From Pandoraea oxalativorans (lineage in GTDB: Bacteria > Pseudomonadota > Gammaproteobacteria > Burkholderiales > Burkholderiaceae): a stretch of DNA of 64,000 nt. The translations under genes and the position numbers were made by a program. The notes beneath the pieces were generated by a model. That model was not told the origin of the DNA. It searched no databases and saw only the letters and a program-made list of their open reading frames with translations. This document shows positions 1 to 8,428 of this stretch, piece after piece. Where the stretch lies: NCBI RefSeq assembly GCF_000972785.3, contig NZ_CP011253.3, positions 1,116,001 through 1,180,000 of the forward strand, read 5' to 3'. The first letter of the stretch is position 1. Each line of letters begins with the position of its first letter.

Positions 1-1
1 A

Positions 2-559
2 ACCGAACTTGCACAGGTGCATGCGCTCGTCGAGCAAGGTGAGGCGGACATGGGCTTCGGCTTTTTCACCAAGGCATCGCACGGCATCGAGCGAACGCTG
101 CTGCAATCGTTTCGTCTGATGCGCGTGACGGCGACGACGCGGCCCGTGCGCAAAACGGGAAACCCCAAAGCACAGGCGGGCGATGCATCGTGGCATGCCC
201 TGCGGGACGAACCGCTGATCGGTCTGCCATCGGACAATCCGATTCAGCAACTCGTCGAGGCGCATCTCGCGCGCATCGACAGGGCAGACGAGCCACGCGC
301 CGCGTTTCGCCGCTTCGAGACACTGATCGGCATGGCCGAGGCCGGTATCGGCACCGCGATTGTGCCGACCTTCGCGCTACCGGCGTGTCGTCATCGCGCG
401 GTCCGTTGGGAGGTGCTCACCGACCCGGAAGTCACATTGGGTTTCCATCGCATCGTGAAACGTGGGCGTGCGAAGCCCGAACTGTGGCGACAGTTCACCG
501 AACGGGTCGTCGAGTCGCTGCAACGCATCGATGCCGTCGCGGACGAGCGCAGAAGTTAG
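2..559 (+). CDS. LysR-family regulator, C-terminal part (5' end outside window)
   Basis: The reading frame is open from the window edge to a TAG at 557-559, so about 185 residues are visible and the N-terminal winged helix is missing. The visible part looks like a LysR effector-binding domain. A GEADMGF segment near the start and a later GMAEAGIGTAIVP segment are typical of the periplasmic-binding-protein fold of this family. Nothing in the visible part identifies the target genes. The next gene downstream starts 288 bases later and belongs to a different functional group, so the regulator probably acts on genes to the left of the window. Confidence 0.8.
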   Translation, partial: TELAQVHALVEQGEADMGFGFFTKASHGIERTLLQSFRLMRVTATTRPVRKTGNPKAQAGDASWHALRDEPLIGLPSDNPIQQLVEAHLARIDRADEPRAAFRRFETLIGMAEAGIGTAIVPTFALPACRHRAVRWEVLTDPEVTLGFHRIVKRGRAKPELWRQFTERVVESLQRIDAVADERRS

Positions 560-847
560 TACTGGCTGGGTGGCGGCTGTCACGCGATGGACGGGGGACG
601 TTGTGAGGACCGAAATCTTAAGGGGCGAGGGAGGTCGATGCCGTCAGTACGCGCTCACTCATCTCGGATTCCTACACGGCGCTACGGCATCGAGGTAACG
701 TGAAGCTTCTGTTGATTCATCGAATCGTCACAGTTCACCCGCAATAATCACGGCGCACGAGGAATCTACAAACTAATTCGGCGGCCGATCTACTGCGTCA
801 AATCACGCGTGGCACCGGGCGCCGGTGCGACCCGGGGAAATGACGCA

Positions 848-3304
848 ATGACCATCCGTCATCGAATAACGCTGTTGGTGATCCTGACGTTTGTCGCGCT
901 CTCGATCATTGGTGGCTACGCGGTCTATCAGACACGCGCCAGCGCTCACAAAGTACGGCAGGTAACGGAAGGCGTGGTGCCCAGCGCACTCGCTTCCGCC
1001 GATCTCGTCTCGCAAGTCAAGGCGGTGCAGATCGCCACGATGACGCTGGTCTACGCGCCCGACGACACCGTCGTCGAGCAGGCGCTGGACAATCTCAAGA
1101 AGCTGCGCGGCGACATCGACCAGTCGCTCGCCCGTCAGGCCGAAGGTGCCGCAAGCGACGCCCAGAAGGGGCTCGTGACACAGGCGAGCGAGAGCGTCGA
1201 GAACTACTTCAACGCCATCAACGACACCGCCAAACTCAAGCAGGCGGGCAAAACCGAGATGGCGCAGGCGTTCCTCTTCGCGATGGTCGCGCAGTACCGC
1301 GACGAACTCGAAGGCGTGGTCAACACCCTGCGCGTCGAGAAGAACCGTCAGAAAGACTCGGCCATCGCCACGCTCAACGACACGCTCTCGACCACCACGA
1401 CTGCCATCGGCATCGTGACGGGGCTGGCCATTGTGCTGCTCACGGCCATCGGCGCGCTGCTGTATCGCCAGATTACGCGTCCGCTCTCGCGCATGCAGGC
1501 CATGATGAGCGAGATCGCGAACAGCCAGGACTTCACCCGTCGCGTGCCGGTCGGCCGCATGGATGAAATCGGGCACTCCATCGTCGCGTTCAACGGGATG
1601 ATCGAGAAGATTCAGGAGCGTTCCGCGCAACTCAAGCAGAAGACGGCCGACATTCAGGCGATGTTGCAGAACATGCAGCAGGGCATTCTGACGGTCGTCG
1701 ACGGCTCGAAGGTGCACGGCGAGTACTCGGCCTACCTCGAAGCGATCTTCGAGACGCAGGACATCGCCGGTCGCGGCGTGATGGATCTGGTGTTCGCCGA
1801 TAGCGATCTGGGATCGGACGCCGTCTCGCAAGTCGAAGCGGCCATCGATGCCTGTATCGGTCAGGACGCCATCAACTTCGCATTCAACGAACACCTGCTG
1901 GTCGGCGAGATCGGCAAGCGTATGCCGGACGGTCGCGTGAAGCAACTCGATCTGACGTGGTCGGCGATCACCGATGAGACCGACACGATCCTGCGCCTGA
2001 TGCTGTGCGTGCGCGATGTGACCGAACTGCGCGAACTCGCGGCCGAAGCGAACGAGCAGAAGCAGCGTCTGGAGATGATCGGCGAGATTCTGGCGGTGAG
2101 CCAGGAGAAGTTCCATCACTTCATCGAAAGCTCGACGGGCTTCATTCGCGAGAACGAACGCATCATTCGCAAGCATTCGCAGGCCGACAGCGCGGCCATC
2201 GCAGAACTGTTCCGCAACATGCACACGATCAAGGGCAACGCGCGCACGTACAACCTGCAATACCTGACGAACGTCGTGCACGAGACCGAGCAGCGCTATC
2301 ACGATCTGCGCCAGCCGGACGAGGCGCGTCTGTGGGATCAGGACGGCCTGATGCGCGAACTCGAACGCGTGCGCAACGCCGTCGACACGTATGCCCAGAT
2401 CAACGAGATGAGCCTCGGTCGCAAGGGCCCGGGACGCACCGCCGACGAACAGTCGATGGTCGTGGACCGCGCGCACATCCGCGCGAGCCTGCGCATGCTC
2501 GAAGCCGCCGATCCGAACGATCTGCATCAACTGGTCGCCATGCGCGACGCCGTGCACCAGACGCTCCGCCTGCTGGGCACCGAAGGCGTGGGCGAAGCGC
2601 TGGGCGGCGTGCTCGATTCGCTGCCGTCGCTCGCGGGCGAACTCGGCAAGCCAGCCCCGGCCGTGCGTATCGACGACAACGGTTACCGTCTGCGCGCCCC
2701 GGCCGTGCGCATTCTGCGCGACGTCTTCATGCACTTGCTGCGCAACTCGATGGACCACGGTCTGGAAGGGGCAGAAGAGCGCCGTGCGAAGGGCAAGCCC
2801 GCCGCAGGCACCATCGATATCGAAGTGGGTCTCGATCACAACATGCTGCAAGTCACGCTCACCGACGACGGCCGTGGCCTTGCGCTGCATCGCATCCGCA
2901 GCATCGCCGTGGAGCGCGGCTGGATCACTGCCGAGACGTACGTCGCCGACGAACAGATTGCGCAGTTCATCTTCCGTCCGGGCTTTTCGACGGCGTCGAG
3001 CGTCACCGAGGTGTCGGGGCGTGGTGTCGGCATGGACGCCGTGCAGGACTTCGTGCGCCGCGAACATGGCCGCATCGAACTGCGCTTCACGGATGAACGC
3101 AAGGGCGCGGAATTCCGCCAGTTCCAGACGGTGGTGTGCCTGCCCGACAACCTCGTGGTCGACGGCTTCGATCTGAACAGCGTGGCGGCCGACGCCGTCG
3201 ACCTGCCCGCGTTGGACGACGGTGTCCCGCAAGCCGGATCGAACGGCCTGACGGCGGCACAGGACACGTCACGAGACGACCTCTCGCAAACCGGGAAGGT
3301 CTGA
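848..3304 (+). CDS. CheA-like membrane histidine kinase (HAMP - HPt - HATPase)
   Basis: This 818-residue protein is predicted to be a membrane sensor kinase. It has two membrane segments (about 7-27 and 186-206) enclosing a periplasmic helical region. A HAMP linker (about 207-260) and a PAS-like stretch (about 275-395) follow. An HPt domain carries the likely phosphorylated histidine in HTIKGNAR (H459). A CheA-type ATPase domain has an N box (LLRNSMDHG, about 630-638), DDGRG (about 673) and GRGVGMD (about 724). Unlike canonical CheA it has no obvious P2 or CheW-like P5 domain. I chose ATG 848 over the ATG at 809 because GGGGAAA lies just upstream of it. It heads an operon with an MCP-like protein, two CheX-like proteins and a CheY, so phosphotransfer to that CheY is likely. 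Confidence 0.85.
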   Translation: MTIRHRITLLVILTFVALSIIGGYAVYQTRASAHKVRQVTEGVVPSALASADLVSQVKAVQIATMTLVYAPDDTVVEQALDNLKKLRGDIDQSLARQAEGAASDAQKGLVTQASESVENYFNAINDTAKLKQAGKTEMAQAFLFAMVAQYRDELEGVVNTLRVEKNRQKDSAIATLNDTLSTTTTAIGIVTGLAIVLLTAIGALLYRQITRPLSRMQAMMSEIANSQDFTRRVPVGRMDEIGHSIVAFNGMIEKIQERSAQLKQKTADIQAMLQNMQQGILTVVDGSKVHGEYSAYLEAIFETQDIAGRGVMDLVFADSDLGSDAVSQVEAAIDACIGQDAINFAFNEHLLVGEIGKRMPDGRVKQLDLTWSAITDETDTILRLMLCVRDVTELRELAAEANEQKQRLEMIGEILAVSQEKFHHFIESSTGFIRENERIIRKHSQADSAAIAELFRNMHTIKGNARTYNLQYLTNVVHETEQRYHDLRQPDEARLWDQDGLMRELERVRNAVDTYAQINEMSLGRKGPGRTADEQSMVVDRAHIRASLRMLEAADPNDLHQLVAMRDAVHQTLRLLGTEGVGEALGGVLDSLPSLAGELGKPAPAVRIDDNGYRLRAPAVRILRDVFMHLLRNSMDHGLEGAEERRAKGKPAAGTIDIEVGLDHNMLQVTLTDDGRGLALHRIRSIAVERGWITAETYVADEQIAQFIFRPGFSTASSVTEVSGRGVGMDAVQDFVRREHGRIELRFTDERKGAEFRQFQTVVCLPDNLVVDGFDLNSVAADAVDLPALDDGVPQAGSNGLTAAQDTSRDDLSQTGKV

Positions 3305-3408
3305 GGCGCGAGCAATAGCGTCGGGCCCCGGCGTCAGGACGCTCGGCAAAGGCGGCGCAGACCCGACTGGGCTGCGGCCGCCACGCCGCTTTCGGAGATG
3401 GATCGAGT

Positions 3409-4137
3409 ATGGAAGCAGTTCAATGGCTATTCGCGGGTGTGGCGTCAGGGCTTATCGGTGCGGGTGTCGCGGGTTACGTCGTGCATCGCTGGCGCATGGC
3501 GCAGGCCACGGCGCATTGGCGCGCGCTGACCAAGACGCACGACGAAGCGCTGGAGCAGGCGCTTGAGCGCGAGCGTGTCGCCGTCGCAGGCAAGGACGCA
3601 CTCGTGCAGTCGCATGACGACGCCATCGCCGCATTGCAGGCGCGCCTCGCGCAGGCCGAGCAGGACCTGCAGACCGCACAGAAGTCGGAAGCGTCGGTGC
3701 TGCAAGACAAGGCGATGTGGCAGGGCGAAGCGCAGCGCATCGCGGGCGAAGCCGCCCGCCTGCGCGGTCTGGCGGCCACGTTCGAGCGCTGGCACGAGCA
3801 GATGATCTCGCTGATGACGCAGAACCAGGACATGCACGCGAAGAACCACGAACTCGCGTCGATCGTGCGCCATGTGCTGATCGTCTCGCTCAACGCGTCC
3901 ATCGAAGCGGCGCGTGCGGGCACGGCCGGGCGCGGCTTCGGCATCGTCGCGAGCGAAGTGCGCGCCTTGGCGACGCGCTCGGAAGAACTCTCGAAGAGCT
4001 ACCGCGACAGTCTGCATCGCAACGACGTCACGACCACGGCGACGTTCCAGGACATTCAGGCCGGCGGCAAAATGATTGCGGCGTCGCTCTCCAGCGTCGA
4101 ATCGCTGGCGCAGCAACTGCATTCCCGTCTCCATTAA
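3409..4137 (+). CDS. Short membrane-anchored MCP-hairpin protein
   Basis: The product has 242 residues. One N-terminal membrane helix (about 7-26) is followed by a long charged coiled coil (about 35-120) and then the conserved tip of a methyl-accepting chemotaxis signalling domain (about 158-195, containing SLNASIEAARAG and RGFGIVASEVRALA). It has no periplasmic sensor domain and no HAMP, and it is far shorter than usual receptors (over 500 residues). It probably scaffolds or tunes the upstream kinase, which itself carries the sensor and HAMP parts that this protein lacks. That role is an inference from gene order. It lies 104 bases after the kinase gene and 30 bases before the next gene. Confidence 0.8.
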   Translation: MEAVQWLFAGVASGLIGAGVAGYVVHRWRMAQATAHWRALTKTHDEALEQALERERVAVAGKDALVQSHDDAIAALQARLAQAEQDLQTAQKSEASVLQDKAMWQGEAQRIAGEAARLRGLAATFERWHEQMISLMTQNQDMHAKNHELASIVRHVLIVSLNASIEAARAGTAGRGFGIVASEVRALATRSEELSKSYRDSLHRNDVTTTATFQDIQAGGKMIAASLSSVESLAQQLHSRLH

Positions 4138-4167
4138 GCACTCAGCACTCAGCAGGCAGGTTACGTT

Positions 4168-4737
4168 GTGATCAGCGCTCAAGCACGCGACAGTTTCGAA
4201 CGCATCCTTCACAAGGCGGCGCGCACGCGGCTCGCCCGCTCGGCCGACGCGCTGTGCGAGATTGCACCGCTGGCGGTGCAGCAGGCCGACGCGTCGGATA
4301 CGACCATGAGCCTCGAGCTGAAGGTACGCCACGCCAACGTGGTCGTGCTCACGATCTCGGGCATCGATTTTCGCATGCTGCTCGTGCTGCATTTCGACGA
4401 AGACGACGCCACCCGCGCGTACTTCGTGGGCGACGATCAGGAGAAGTCGTTTCGCGAAGCGTTCCTCGAAATCGGCAACCTGTGCTGCGGGGCAATCAAC
4501 CAGGAGTTGCTGGGTTACTTCGCCGATCTGGGCATGTCCACGCCCTACGTGCTCAGCGCGCGCTGCGTGCCTCACCTCATGCAGCTCAAGCCGAACCATC
4601 TGGCGTCGTGGGACATCACGCTCGACGGTTCGGTCAGTCTGGCGGCCACGCTGTGCGTGTGTGCGCATGCACCGCTGGACTTCAACGCCGATGTCAGCGT
4701 GACGCAGGACAGCGGTGGCGAACTGGAATTGTTTTGA
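4168..4737 (+). CDS. CheX/CheC-like protein 1
   Basis: The 189-residue soluble protein resembles the CheX/CheC/FliY phosphatase fold. An ExxN pair sits in LEIGNLCCGAINQEL (E101, N104), with a proline about 22 residues later (P126), the spacing seen in the CheC/CheX active site. The residue four before the Glu is not the usual Asp or Ser, so activity is uncertain. The start is a GTG preceded by CAGGCAGG. It sits between the MCP-like gene and a second CheX-like gene, ahead of a CheY gene. Dephosphorylation of that CheY is the simplest role (inference). Confidence 0.65.
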   Translation: MISAQARDSFERILHKAARTRLARSADALCEIAPLAVQQADASDTTMSLELKVRHANVVVLTISGIDFRMLLVLHFDEDDATRAYFVGDDQEKSFREAFLEIGNLCCGAINQELLGYFADLGMSTPYVLSARCVPHLMQLKPNHLASWDITLDGSVSLAATLCVCAHAPLDFNADVSVTQDSGGELELF

Positions 4738-4814
4738 CGCGACTCGCGCACCGCCGATCGCTTCAGGTCGCAGCCCGTCGCCTTTCATGAATTACGCATT
4801 AGGAGACCACCACA

Positions 4815-5456
4815 ATGAACCGAAGCACCCCCCGCGAGTCGGTCAGCCAGTTCCTGATCCTCGAAGACAGCGTCGAACATGAATACCCGGACGCGCTGGT
4901 GCGCGGCATGATCGACATCACCGACGGCGTGTTCCGCGGTTTGTTCGGCGACGTCGAAGTGACCTGCGATTCGCCCAGCGTCGTGCGCGAGCGCATCATC
5001 TTCGGCGAGGTGTTCAGCCTGATTCCGCTTGAGAGCGCCTGGTGCCGTGGCTACATGATGATGCAGGCCGAGCAGGTGCCGTTCATGCAACTGCTCGAAC
5101 ACACCGGCCGCTGCGAAGGGCAGGCCGGTTTTCGCGAACTCAACGGCATGCTGGGCGAACTGACGAACCTGATCTGGGGCGCATTCAAGAACCGCTACAT
5201 GGGCGATCCGCTCGCGGTGGATCGCACGCAGGTGCAAGTGCCGCTGCTCATCAACCACAAGCAGAAGTACATCACCTTCGGCACCGATAACCCGCAGCTG
5301 TGTTTCGTCTACCGTCTGACCGATCCGGTCAACGCACAGATCGTCACGCTGCATCAGCACTTTGTCTTCAGCCTGAACTGGTCGCCCGAAGCGTTTCGCG
5401 AGGCGGCACAGAGCGCGACTGAGCCCGTCGAGACCGGGGCGCTGGAAATGTTCTGA
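4815..5456 (+). CDS. CheX/CheC-like protein 2
   Basis: This 213-residue protein is a second CheX-like product, diverged from its neighbour. The GELTNLIWGAFKNRY segment carries the ExxN pair (E115, N118) on a predicted active-site helix, and a proline follows at about 143. AGGAG at 4801-4805 supports the start. Two different CheX-like proteins next to a single CheY is unusual. They may form a heterodimer, or one may act as an adaptor and the other as a phosphatase. The family assignment rests on this motif and on gene context only. Confidence 0.65.
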   Translation: MNRSTPRESVSQFLILEDSVEHEYPDALVRGMIDITDGVFRGLFGDVEVTCDSPSVVRERIIFGEVFSLIPLESAWCRGYMMMQAEQVPFMQLLEHTGRCEGQAGFRELNGMLGELTNLIWGAFKNRYMGDPLAVDRTQVQVPLLINHKQKYITFGTDNPQLCFVYRLTDPVNAQIVTLHQHFVFSLNWSPEAFREAAQSATEPVETGALEMF

Positions 5457-5504
5457 GATCCCGGCTCGCCAATTCACTCTCTCTTACACACAAAGGACAA
5501 CACC

Positions 5505-5870
5505 ATGTCGAAGATTCTCGTGGTCGACGATTCGAGTACCGTGCGCGACGAAGTCGCCGGCTTTCTGCGCAAGAACGGGCTGGACGTGGACACTGCCGTG
5601 GACGGTCGCGATGGCCTCGCCAAGATCAAGGCCAGCCCGGGCGTGCGTCTCGTCATCAGCGACGTGAACATGCCGAATATGGACGGCCTGACGATGGTCG
5701 AGAAGATTCGCGGCGAACTCGCGAATGCGTCCGTCAATGTCGTGATGCTCACCACCGAAAGCAGCCCGGCCATGAAAGAGCGCGGTAAAGCCGCCGGTGT
5801 GAAGGGCTGGATCGTCAAGCCGTTCAAGGGCGATGCCGTGCTGGAAACGTTCCGCAAGCTCGCCAGCTGA
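5505..5870 (+). CDS. CheY-like single-domain response regulator
   Basis: The 121-residue protein is a stand-alone receiver domain. It has the acidic pair D8/D9, the phosphoacceptor D53 in ISDVNMPNMDG, a Thr at the usual switch position (T83/T84) and the conserved Lys K105 in VKPF. It has no output domain, so it must act by binding a partner, as CheY does, or pass phosphate to another protein. AAAGGA precedes the start. It is the last gene of the operon that begins with the CheA-like kinase, its likely phosphodonor, and it follows two CheX-like genes. Confidence 0.9.
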   Translation: MSKILVVDDSSTVRDEVAGFLRKNGLDVDTAVDGRDGLAKIKASPGVRLVISDVNMPNMDGLTMVEKIRGELANASVNVVMLTTESSPAMKERGKAAGVKGWIVKPFKGDAVLETFRKLAS

Positions 5871-6061
5871 TATCGACGAGCCTCGCGACTTGCTCTCGGC
5901 ACCGGAGGTCTGCGGGGGCTTCTTGCGACCCGGTCGGGTCGCGAACGCCGCTCATCGTCGGGATGAATCGCGGACAGACCGTCGCCACCGGCCCGGTGGC
6001 GGCGTTACACTGCTGACTTTCCCGCATTACGCGAAAATCCCCGCATTCTCGCTGACTCATC

Positions 6062-6637
6062 ATGAGCGTCGTACCCTCGAAGAAGAAGACTGCCGCCGCA
6101 GCTTCCGCCAGCGACTCACGTTCGCACGACACGCCGGACAACGTCGCGCTTGCGGCCGATGGCGACGTGGAACCTGCGGCCTCCACCGATGCGACGGGTG
6201 CCGATGTCCGCCCGCGCCGGTCCAAGCTGCGCCTGACCTACGTCATCGCCAGTCTCGACCGTTTGCTGCGCCGACACATGTCGGAAGCGCTCGCTCCGCT
6301 GGGCCTCACGCTCGCGCAATTCACCGCGCTTTCCGTGCTCGATGCGCGCGGCAAGCTCTCCAACGCGCAACTTGCGCAACGCTCGTTCATCACGCCGCAG
6401 TCCGCCAACGAAGTGGTGAGCGTCATGGCATCGCGTCAGTGGATCACCCGCGAGCCGGATCCGAATCACGGCCGGATCGTACTGCTGCAACTGACCGACG
6501 AAGGCCGGCGCGTGCTCGCGCAATGCGAAGCCGTCGCCAAGGAAATCGACACGCGCATGCGTGCCGGTGTGGCGCGCGACGACGCTGCCGCCGTGCAGCG
6601 CCATATCGAAATGTTCGTGCGCAATCTGCGCGACTGA
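6062..6637 (+). CDS. MarR-family regulator of hydroxycinnamate genes
   Basis: The product is 191 residues: a poorly conserved tail of about 55 residues, then a complete MarR winged-helix domain (SNAQLAQRSFITPQSANEVV is the recognition region). It lies directly upstream of transporter, ech, vdh and fcs genes. In other bacteria MarR proteins of this type (HcaR, CouR, FerC/FerR) repress hydroxycinnamate catabolism and are released by the CoA thioester. Three copies of one inverted repeat in this cluster (6675-6687, 6894-6906, 9633-9645) are its likely operators. No strong ribosome-binding site supports the ATG at 6062, so a later start is possible. Confidence 0.8.
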   Translation: MSVVPSKKKTAAAASASDSRSHDTPDNVALAADGDVEPAASTDATGADVRPRRSKLRLTYVIASLDRLLRRHMSEALAPLGLTLAQFTALSVLDARGKLSNAQLAQRSFITPQSANEVVSVMASRQWITREPDPNHGRIVLLQLTDEGRRVLAQCEAVAKEIDTRMRAGVARDDAAAVQRHIEMFVRNLRD

Positions 6638-6672
6638 CTCCGGGTTTGTCCTGACCGGACAATGGCTTGTAT

Positions 6673-6695
6673 TGTCAGGTTGCTTGATATTAAAT
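6673..6695. promoter_or_regulatory. Candidate MarR operator, copy 1
   Basis: Core TCAGG-TTG-CTTGA at 6675-6687, followed by an A/T tail (TATTAAAT). It lies 36 bases after the marR stop, at the start of the 363-base gap before the transporter gene. It is one of three related copies in this cluster. The other content of the gap is copy 2, and I see no other gene in it. Confidence 0.6.
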
Positions 6696-6890
6696 GGAGT
6701 CCGTCACCCCAGTCGGCGTCATCGTACGCCGACCGGCGGCTAACCGGATCGCGCCCCGTTGGCAAAAGTCTGCCGACGCCAAAAAATGAGCGTGAAGAAA
6801 GCGCGCGCGACCGAATCCCAGTGACCCGGTAAGACGAAAGCGATGCAACGCTCTCGCGGCGTTGTCGCGTCCGTCGTACGTGCGCCCTTA

Positions 6891-6910
6891 ATGTCAGGTT
6901 GCCTGATTAA
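6891..6910. promoter_or_regulatory. Candidate MarR operator, copy 2
   Basis: Core TCAGG-TTG-CCTGA at 6894-6906, the most symmetric of the three copies, with TTAATG on the left and TTAAGT on the right. It lies about 95 bases upstream of the transporter start, a position suited to repressing that promoter. Confidence 0.65.
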
Positions 6911-7000
6911 GTGGGGTGCGCGGCAGGCGTTCTTTACCGAAGTCGACGGACCGTGCGGGGTGGCAACCGACATCCCTAAAAGAAGATCACAGGAGACACC

Positions 7001-8266
7001 ATGAAATCGAATCGGGAGGGTGGCGCGCAAGCGTTGCCGTTGGGCGATGACGGAACCGGCGGGGTCGGCAGTACGGCGAATTCCGTCGCGCTGACACTCG
7101 CGCTGTGCTTCGCGGTGGCGTTGCTGGAAGGTCTCGACTTGCAGTCGGTCGGGGTCGCGGCGCGCGGCATGGCGAAGGAGTTCGGCCTGAGCGTGGCCCA
7201 GATGGGCATTGCGTTCTCGGCGGGCACGTTCGGTTTGTTGCCGGGCGCGATGGTGGGCGGACGCCTTGCCGACAGCATCGGCCGCAAGCGCGTGCTGATG
7301 CTCAGTGCTGCGCTGTTCGGTGTGTTGTCGATCGCCACGGCGTTCGTGTCCGATTTCTGGATGCTGGTGATCGTGCGCATGCTCACGGGCGTCGGGCTGG
7401 GCGGCGCGATGCCGAACCTCATTGCACTGTCGTCGGAGGCGGTAGCCCCGCGTCTGCGCGGCACGGCGGTGAGCATCATGTATTGCGGCATTCCGCTGGG
7501 GGGCGGCATCGCGGCGACCATCGGCATGCTGGCGGTGAGCGACGCCGACTGGCGGCACATCTTCTACGTCGGCGGCCTCGGCCCGATCCTGCTGCTGCCG
7601 TTGCTCGCCTGGTTCCTGCCGGAGTCACGCGCCTTCGCAGCGGCGACGTCGCAAGGGCAGCGCGCCACGCCGGCGCCGATGATGTCGGTGCTGTTCTCCG
7701 AAGGGCGCGGCCTCTCGACGGTGCAACTCTGGCTGTCTTACTTCTGCACGCTGATCGTGCTGTACTTCCTGCTCAACTGGCTGCCGTCGCTGATGGGATC
7801 GCGTGGCCTTGCACGTGGCGAAATCGGCTGGGTGCAGATTCTCTTCAACGTGGGTAGCGCCGTCGGCGTGCTGGGACTGGGCTATCTGATGGACCGCGCG
7901 CGCATGTCGTTCGTGATCGGCGGCATGTATCTCGGCATGATCGTGTCGCTCGTCGGTCTGGCCGCCGCACACGGTTTCGGTGTGCTTGCCGTCGCCGCAT
8001 TCTTCGCGGGCATGTTCATCATCGGTGGCCAGTCGGTGCTTTATGCGCTCGCGGCTGCCTATTACCCGACGGCCATGCGTGGCACCGGCGTGGGCGCAGC
8101 GGTTGCCATCGGTCGCATCGGTTCCGTGGTTGGCCCGCTCGCCGCCGGCATGTTGCTCGCCGTGGGCAGCAGCGCAGCGGTGGTGATCGGCGCAAGCATT
8201 CCCGTGACGATCGTGGCCGCACTGGCGGCACTCACGCTGATCCGTCGTCCCCGCGCGGCCGACTGA
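7001..8266 (+). CDS. MFS aromatic-acid:H+ symporter (AAHS type), likely hydroxycinnamate uptake
   Basis: The 421-residue protein has about 12 hydrophobic segments and typical MFS signatures, including GRLADSIGRKRVL between helices 2 and 3 and LTGVGLGGAMPNL in helix 4, the latter characteristic of the AAHS group (MhpT, PcaK, HcaK). AGGAGA lies just before the ATG. It sits between the MarR regulator and a porin, ahead of the ferulate genes, so the likely substrate is a phenylpropenoic acid such as ferulate or p-coumarate. The substrate is inferred from context. Confidence 0.85.
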   Translation: MKSNREGGAQALPLGDDGTGGVGSTANSVALTLALCFAVALLEGLDLQSVGVAARGMAKEFGLSVAQMGIAFSAGTFGLLPGAMVGGRLADSIGRKRVLMLSAALFGVLSIATAFVSDFWMLVIVRMLTGVGLGGAMPNLIALSSEAVAPRLRGTAVSIMYCGIPLGGGIAATIGMLAVSDADWRHIFYVGGLGPILLLPLLAWFLPESRAFAAATSQGQRATPAPMMSVLFSEGRGLSTVQLWLSYFCTLIVLYFLLNWLPSLMGSRGLARGEIGWVQILFNVGSAVGVLGLGYLMDRARMSFVIGGMYLGMIVSLVGLAAAHGFGVLAVAAFFAGMFIIGGQSVLYALAAAYYPTAMRGTGVGAAVAIGRIGSVVGPLAAGMLLAVGSSAAVVIGASIPVTIVAALAALTLIRRPRAAD

Positions 8267-8428
8267 GTTCGCTTCACGAGTTGGCTGGAAAGGTTGACTC
8301 GACTCGGCCTCGCTTGTGCGCGACGGACGGCATGCAAAGGCCGCCGTCGCGTTTTTTCTGGCACATCGCCGGACGCATCGCCTGATTCACGTAGCACACA
8401 TAACGACATCAATAATCTGGAGACTTTC

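Noticed and set aside
803-3232. Very long open frame on the minus strand opposite the CheA-like kinase
   Set aside because: It mirrors the codon periodicity of the kinase gene, is His/Arg/Val-rich low-complexity sequence, has no ribosome-binding site and matches no fold. The same applies to minus-strand frames at 9720-12248, 13742-15709 and 59654-61558.
5984-6000. GCCACCG-GCC-CGGTGGC hairpin after the CheY gene as a terminator
   Set aside because: The stem is good but no U-run follows, and a short GC stem is expected by chance at this base composition. It may still slow transcription.
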